From Haliotispira sp965263485 (lineage in GTDB: Bacteria; Spirochaetota; Spirochaetia; SP-2023), in contig CBDHHO010000004.1 in NCBI GenBank assembly GCA_965263485.1, positions 248,001 to 312,000 of the forward strand: a DNA stretch of 64,000 nt. Reading direction: 5' to 3'. The notes under the pieces are model-generated. The model was given only the letters and a program-made list of their open reading frames with translations. It made no database searches and was not told where the DNA came from. A program made the translations under genes and the position numbers. This document shows positions 59,583-64,000 of the stretch, in pieces (position 1 is the stretch's first letter; every line of letters starts with the position of its first letter).

Positions 59583-60032
59583 ATGACCACGACAATATTT
59601 ACGATCTTAATCATCTTGCTGGTGATATCAGCGACCATCACCATCCTGCTGGTACTGATTCAAGACGATCAGGGCTCCGGCATGGGCTTGTTTGGCAGCA
59701 GCGGGCAGAGCCCCTTCAGCACGGGCGACAGTTTTTTGGGCAGGTTGACCCGGATCTTTGGCATTTCGTTTGTGGTGCTGTGTCTGGCGGTGGCCTTTGT
59801 CATCAGCCGCTTCGGTGTCAACTATGAAGCTTTGCAGGAAGCCCAGCTGGAATACCAGCAGCAGGACCAGAGCACCGAAGAAACTTGGTTTCTGCAGAAC
59901 CCCGATCAAAATGCCCCCCCAACGGGAGACAGTACGGCCACGGGACCTGAGTCAGGCGAGGCTCTCGGAGAAGCCCCCGAGCAACCGGATACAGCAGTGG
60001 AATCAAGTGGAGATACAGGGGCAGCTGAGTAG
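59583..60032 (+). CDS. secG: Protein translocase subunit SecG
   Basis: 149 aa from the ATG at 59583 with GGGGAACGGG upstream. Two membrane helices (IFTILIILLVISATITILLVL and GISFVVLCLAVAFVIS) flank the conserved LIQDDQGSGMGLFGSSGQSPF. The acidic Glu/Gln/Pro-rich C-terminal tail of about 70 residues is an extension. It is the third Sec-related locus in this 6-kb stretch. Confidence 0.9.
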   Translation: MTTTIFTILIILLVISATITILLVLIQDDQGSGMGLFGSSGQSPFSTGDSFLGRLTRIFGISFVVLCLAVAFVISRFGVNYEALQEAQLEYQQQDQSTEETWFLQNPDQNAPPTGDSTATGPESGEALGEAPEQPDTAVESSGDTGAAE

Positions 60033-60088
60033 GCTGAATGCTTTGATCTGCTTGCAGAAAACTCGGGGTAAGTCTCTCAAAAACTAAT

Positions 60089-60167
60089 GGGGACCTCTAA
60101 AAAACTCCATTCTGCGCTCTTGTGATAAATCCCTGTGCTTGATGCGAGAACGGGTTTTTGAGGTCCC
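60089..60167. mobile_element. Short repeat element (79 bp)
   Basis: Left end GGGGACCTCTAAAAAACTC and right end GGGTTTTTGAGGTCCC are family termini. The interior starts CATTCTGCGCTCTTG like the 164-bp copies, then is deleted. No target duplication is preserved. Confidence 0.75.
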
Positions 60168-60229
60168 GAGTGAGCGAGGATTCCCGATTCTTTCATATTT
60201 GTCTGTTAAAATGGCAAGCGGAGAGACAG

Positions 60230-60652
60230 ATGCGTGTAGCTGTAGTGTATTTCAGCCGAGAGACTCAGGGTAAGCTTGTCAGTCTGGCCAGAGCTTATGT
60301 CGAAGGAGTCTCCAAGCAGGGTCACGATGTGGCACTGATTAATGGTTTTCAGAATGCGAGCAGCTTGTTCATCTATGACTATCTGATTCTGGGAGCCGAA
60401 CCACTTTCGGCCCTTTCCAGCAAGATTGACCCATCGGTGCAGCACAGTCTGAAGAACATGGGGCATATTGACGGCAAGTTCAGTTATGCGTTCATGCTGA
60501 AAAGGGGCTTGTGGGGCAGTAGGAGTCTGCTGCTGTGGATGAAATGGCTGGAATCCTGCGGCCTGTTGCTGCTGCTCTCCGACTTGGTAGCCAAGACGAG
60601 TGAAGCCCGCCTGATCGGTCAGAACATGAATATCTATAAAGGGAAGCTCTAA
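60230..60652 (+). CDS. Flavodoxin-like protein
   Basis: 140 aa from the ATG at 60230 with GGAGAG upstream. VAVVYFSRETQGKLVSLARA has the flavodoxin beta1-loop-alpha1 layout with a Thr-rich phosphate-binding loop, and YDYLILGAEPLSALSSKI resembles the second flavin loop. No electron-transfer partner is adjacent. The stop is the TAA inside GGGAAGCTCTAAAAATCCC, so the C-terminus (KGKL) is fixed by a repeat end and may be truncated. Confidence 0.7.
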   Translation: MRVAVVYFSRETQGKLVSLARAYVEGVSKQGHDVALINGFQNASSLFIYDYLILGAEPLSALSSKIDPSVQHSLKNMGHIDGKFSYAFMLKRGLWGSRSLLLWMKWLESCGLLLLLSDLVAKTSEARLIGQNMNIYKGKL

Positions 60653-60771
60653 AAATCCCAATCCCGGGCTGAATGGCCATCTTTCCAGAGGATAGCTTTG
60701 TCAGTAAAGAGGGGAGTTTGCAAAGCTGGAGCCTTGCTTGCCGCATTTGCGGAGTGGGTAAGGATTTTGGA

Positions 60772-61854
60772 ATGATTTTGACTATGTTAAATAATTTGAA
60801 TAACAAAAAAAAGCAAATACCGCTGTTCTTTACTTTGTGCGCTTTAAGTCTGGGCGGGACGGGTGAGCTGTTTGCTCAAAAAGATACCGACACCCTAGCG
60901 ACTGTCCGCCTCACCAAAACCGAAGTGATTCTGGGCAAAGAGTACAACGATGTAGTGCGCCGACTAAATGAGCTGCGGCCCGGCGGCCTCAACGAAGACG
61001 ACCGCAAAGAAGTGCTGAAATCGCTGATCAATAACCACTTGGTACTACAGGCCGCCGGGCGCGATAATATTTCGGTCAATGACGATGACGTGCGCACCTT
61101 TGCGGTGAAGATGGTCTCACAACAGGTGGGCAAGCAACTCAGCGAAGCGGAAATGCGTAAGCTGCTTGAAGAGCAGAGGGTTCCCTACCAGGATTTTCTG
61201 AACAATGCCCGGAACAGCATCATCATCCGGCGCTTTGTGCAGCAGAAATATGGCTCTGACTTGCAGAATATCACAGAACCCGACAGCAAGGAAATTGAAG
61301 ATGCCTACAACGAGAATCTCCAGCAGTTTGTGCATAAAGACATGATCCGCTTCAACCAAATTCTGGTGCAGTATCAATCAGCCAAAGACAGTGAAAAACA
61401 AGCCATTAAAAATAAGGCAGAGGATCTGTTTAAACGAGTGCAAGGCAACAAGGAGAAAATTGCCGACCTGGCACCGCTGTATTCCGATGATCCGCAATCA
61501 AAGAACCAAGGCGGCGATGTGAGTTATGTGCCGCGTGGTCTGGAACAGGTGGAAAAAATCTTTGGCAAAGAGTTCTTCAATCAACTGTTCCAGCTGCGCG
61601 AAGGAGATCTTCGTCTGCTCGAATCAAATGTCGGTTATCACATCGTGGAAATCACTGATTACCGCGAAGCGGGCTTGTACAAGCTGAACTCTCAGATTCC
61701 CGGCTCCAATGGTATGCTCGTCAAAGACTATGTGCGAAATATGTTGATACAGCAGAAGCAAGCCAAACGGCTGGAAAAACTGATGAGTGACTACATGGAA
61801 CAGTTGCGCAAAGAAGCCAGCATTCGGGTCCTGTACAAACCACTACAGAAATAG
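60772..61854 (+). CDS. SurA/PrsA-like peptidyl-prolyl isomerase
   Basis: 360 aa from the ATG at 60772 with AAGGATTTTGG upstream (a second ATG at 60784 is possible). A signal peptide (PLFFTLCALSLGGTGELFAQ) is followed by a SurA-type N-terminal chaperone region (LNEDDRKEVLKSLINNHLVL) and a parvulin domain (FNQILVQYQ, ADLAPLYSDDPQSKNQGGDV, LESNVGYHIVEI). It assists folding of envelope proteins in the periplasm. Confidence 0.88.
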   Translation: MILTMLNNLNNKKKQIPLFFTLCALSLGGTGELFAQKDTDTLATVRLTKTEVILGKEYNDVVRRLNELRPGGLNEDDRKEVLKSLINNHLVLQAAGRDNISVNDDDVRTFAVKMVSQQVGKQLSEAEMRKLLEEQRVPYQDFLNNARNSIIIRRFVQQKYGSDLQNITEPDSKEIEDAYNENLQQFVHKDMIRFNQILVQYQSAKDSEKQAIKNKAEDLFKRVQGNKEKIADLAPLYSDDPQSKNQGGDVSYVPRGLEQVEKIFGKEFFNQLFQLREGDLRLLESNVGYHIVEITDYREAGLYKLNSQIPGSNGMLVKDYVRNMLIQQKQAKRLEKLMSDYMEQLRKEASIRVLYKPLQK

Positions 61855-61991
61855 CCGCAGCCATAACAGATACGATTCCTCTTTAGAGGTTCCCTTTAGG
61901 AGCTTCATCCTCCGGTTTTACGGACACGGCTTTGGATTATTCTGCCGTATGAGCGGCATAGATACGTTGCGCCGCAAATAGTATGTGATCG

Positions 61992-62459
61992 ATGAACGAT
62001 AAAAAATTGCGGCGGCGGGCCCGTGCCTTGGCGTTACAGGCGTTGTACGCCGCGGAATTTAATAGAGGAGGTTCTACACTCTGCGAAGATGCTGGCAATC
62101 AGGACATCCTGCAGTTCGCTTGGTTGGATCGCGAGCCCGGAGAAGGCGAGTGTTTTATGGCCCGCACGCTCACAGAAGCAGTCTGGCAGAACTGTGTGGA
62201 AATCGACCAGGTAATTGCCGGACATTTGCAGAACTGGACTTTGGATCGGTTGCTGAACGTGGATCGCAACATCCTGCGCCTGGGCGTTTATATGCTGCGC
62301 TTTTTGCCCGGCACACCGGTAAAAGTCGCGATTGATGAGTGCGTTGAACTGTGTCACAGTTTTGCCAGTGAGCAGTCTTATCGCCTGATTAACGGGGTGC
62401 TGCACAATGTCGCGCAAAAGTATCGAGCAAATTCAGAAGAAAATCCGGAAGCAGAGTGA
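61992..62459 (+). CDS. nusB: Transcription antitermination factor NusB
   Basis: 155 aa. The RRRARALALQALYAAEF start, the NVDRNILRLGVYMLRF helix and VAIDECVELCHSFASEQSYRLINGVLHNV are typical. NusB acts with NusE in rRNA antitermination. The ribosome binding site is weak. Usually next to ribE/ribH; here it stands between the isomerase and a repeat cluster. Confidence 0.93.
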   Translation: MNDKKLRRRARALALQALYAAEFNRGGSTLCEDAGNQDILQFAWLDREPGEGECFMARTLTEAVWQNCVEIDQVIAGHLQNWTLDRLLNVDRNILRLGVYMLRFLPGTPVKVAIDECVELCHSFASEQSYRLINGVLHNVAQKYRANSEENPEAE

Positions 62460-62542
62460 GCAACAGTAGAAAAGCTGAATGGCCGGGAAATCAGCTAACA
62501 GAAAACGTTGGTATTCCGATAATTTTGTATCTTAGGTATCTT

Positions 62543-63049
62543 GAAAACCTCTGAAAATTGTACCGCTCTGCAAGATTTGCGCTGCTTCGCTCCACAGTGC
62601 TTCATTTCAATGTCGAGAGTGCGAATCTCGTTAGATATCTGGGGGCAATGGCAGAAAGGCCCGTGAAGGGATACTTCAAGGAAACTTTAAAATCTCCCAT
62701 TATTTAATGGTTGATGATCATTTTTGCTCGCTCTTTTGACATGAGCAAACTTGTCCAGGATAGGCAGCAGGCTCTTGCTTCGCACCGTTCGCAGATTTTT
62801 TGAACAACGTTATCGCGTTTGAGCTTGCACAATACGACGAAAGTATTCTTCAGGGGACCTCTAAAAATTCCATTCTGCGCTCTTGCTCGCTCTTTTGAAA
62901 CGAACAGCTTCGTCAGTAAGGCCTTACAATACAACAAAGTATTCTTCGGCTTCACTTCCTCGCTGTCGTCCAAAATAGCTTCGCAAGAAGACAAAAGCGA
63001 ATTTTTAGAGGTCCCCTTCAGCGTGGAATTGGAATTTTTAGAGGGACCC
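62543..63049. mobile_element. Older repeat element interrupted by a younger copy
   Basis: A degraded left end (AAAACCTCTGAAAATTG, 62543) and right end (GGAATTTTTAGAGGGACCC, to 63049) bracket sequence resembling the family interior (TTTGCTCGCTCTTTTGACATG, ACGACGAAAGTATTCTTC). The younger element lies inside it. Confidence 0.6.
62853..63016. mobile_element. Non-autonomous element, 164 bp, with 4-bp target duplication
   Basis: Perfect 18-bp inverted ends GGGGACCTCTAAAAATTC / GAATTTTTAGAGGTCCCC; TTCA on both sides (62849-62852, 63017-63020). The interior matches the inverted copy at 42979-43142 in length and sequence. No coding capacity. Confidence 0.93.
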
Positions 63050-63103
63050 TAAAGAGGTTCCCTTTGGCGGCTGTAAAGGCTGTCCGGTTCTGGAGGCAGG
63101 AGC

Positions 63104-64000
63104 TTGGCAAAAGAGCAGAATCACTTGCAATTCTCTGAACAATTGCAGTCCTCTTCCGGGGCGGAACGTTCTATCGGGCGCCCCAGGATACCCTCAGAAC
63201 GTCAGCCCCGGGTTACAGATCGGAAGCCTGCCCGCAGAGCGGTGCTGGTTTCGTTTGTCTTTGCGCTGTTCATGTCTTTGGGCAGTGTAGTGTTGGTGTA
63301 TCTGGTCTTTCGTGAGAGCCGTAATTTTGAGACACTGCTCGGGCATATTGATCAGATTCAGCAGCGCAGTGTGAATGCCGCTAACTTGAAGCTATACCAG
63401 AATGCTGCTCAAAAAGCGGGAACTAAACGGGATTATCTGCGTATTTTGAAGCGGGTCTATCAGATACAGGACGATCATGTACGCCACAGTTATCTATTGG
63501 AGGTAGCAAGTCGTGGGGTTAAAGAGTTTCCGGGCAGTGAAACCCTCTGGGCTTACCAAGCTTCGGCACTGTTGAATCTGAAGCGCTTCGGCGAAGCACT
63601 CGGCGTCTCTGACCGCCTGGTGAGCAATCGTTACTTATCGCTGAAGGGTGAAATCATGGTGCGCAGTCTGGCCGCGGCTCAGGAGCTCTCCGGGGGCAGC
63701 TCTGAGGGAGGGCTCACCATTGCTGAGGTGGTCGCACCCTACGGAGCGGCCATATATATCAGCTTGGCACGCCTGCTGCGAGAACCGCGCTTTGCTTGGA
63801 ATGCGGCGCTGATATATATGTTCAAGGGGCAGAAGGACAAAGCCTTAAGCTTGGTGCGCGAGTTGCGGGACCAACGCTGGCTGAATGCTTTTGCCGCAGG
63901 CTTGCTGGCTTACGACAGCCGGGATTGGGAGCTGGCGAGCAATTTATTCAACCGGGAAATGAGGAGCAGCCAGAGAGGTTCGCCAGATCAGAAAGGCGAC
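63104..64000 (+). CDS. Membrane-anchored TPR-like protein (runs off window)
   Basis: Open for 299 codons from the TTG at 63104 (GGAGG seven bases upstream) to the window edge. A hydrophilic basic N-terminus is followed by one membrane helix (AVLVSFVFALFMSLGSVVLVYLVF) and helical pairs (VRHSYLLEVASRGVKEFPG, LWAYQASALLNLKRFGEALG, AALIYMFKGQKDKALSLVREL) typical of TPR solenoids. Type II membrane topology with the repeats outside the cytoplasm is likely. Function unknown. Confidence 0.75.
   Translation, partial: MAKEQNHLQFSEQLQSSSGAERSIGRPRIPSERQPRVTDRKPARRAVLVSFVFALFMSLGSVVLVYLVFRESRNFETLLGHIDQIQQRSVNAANLKLYQNAAQKAGTKRDYLRILKRVYQIQDDHVRHSYLLEVASRGVKEFPGSETLWAYQASALLNLKRFGEALGVSDRLVSNRYLSLKGEIMVRSLAAAQELSGGSSEGGLTIAEVVAPYGAAIYISLARLLREPRFAWNAALIYMFKGQKDKALSLVRELRDQRWLNAFAAGLLAYDSRDWELASNLFNREMRSSQRGSPDQKGD

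Larger units (their letters stand above)
62460..63103. other. Intergenic region with nested repeat elements
   Basis: No gene is seen. An older family element (about 62543-63049) has been split by a 164-bp copy (62853-63016). A further end remnant AAAGAGGTTCCC lies at 63051. A TTG start for the next gene is at 63104. Confidence 0.7.

Overview
The window is a GC-rich bacterial chromosome segment, most likely from a member of the Spirochaetota. The evidence is indirect: DnaX resembles the Treponema type (N-terminus MEYQVTATRRRP), several lipoproteins have loose spirochaete-like lipoboxes (LALAC, LTMFGC, LFWGC), and the order TPR protein - CBS-domain (TlyC/CorC-like) protein - ybeY - phoH matches, as I recall it, the Treponema arrangement. 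No rRNA or ribosomal protein is present to confirm this.

Layout. 1-1469: edge of a surface-polysaccharide locus (truncated glycosyltransferase, DegT-type aminotransferase). 1754-1926: tRNA-Glu and tRNA-Lys, leftward, behind a clear promoter. 2051-6905: small membrane protein, dnaX with a frameshift site, large Ig-like lipoprotein. 7483-10123: DUF1007 protein, NicO-type nickel/cobalt transporter and rsmG, tightly packed. 10471-13496: NYN-domain protein, a lipoprotein, an unassigned protein and an archaeal-type UMP kinase. 13568-19588: Re-citrate-synthase-like enzyme, RNA m5C methyltransferase, asd and an RND exporter, all leftward. 20133-22030: membrane protein and HAD phosphatase. 22380-25154: an AT-rich glycosyltransferase gene cut in two by a complete IS5-family element. 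25376-30232: Rpn-type nuclease, then a small secreted Gly/Ala-rich peptide, two related membrane proteins, a secreted C39-like peptidase and an outer-membrane barrel, which look like one export or assembly system. 30763-45756: pheT, glycerate kinase, mutM, the TPR-CBS-ybeY-phoH group, a lamin-tail-like lipoprotein, a von Willebrand A protein and an aldose epimerase. 46066-53590: pyk, an HtrA protease, and hemA / hemC-cobA-hemD fusion / hemB for tetrapyrroles. 53940-64000: yajC-secD-secF, ispH, tpiA, secG, a flavodoxin-like protein, a SurA-like isomerase, nusB and a truncated TPR protein.

The dominant structural theme is a family of short elements whose ends match the termini of the resident IS5-family element (outer end GGGGACCTCTAAAAATTC and its complement). 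Complete copies of 164, 164, 220 and 393 bp are bounded by 4-bp target duplications, one 573-bp copy carries a six-unit tandem array, and remnants lie in most intergenic gaps. Many ends directly abut or overlap stop codons, some supply a ribosome binding site or start codon, and one half-element is read in frame inside the TPR gene. The strongest other observations are the dnaX slippery run, the HemC moiety without its cofactor-binding domain, and the peptide / C39 peptidase / barrel cluster.
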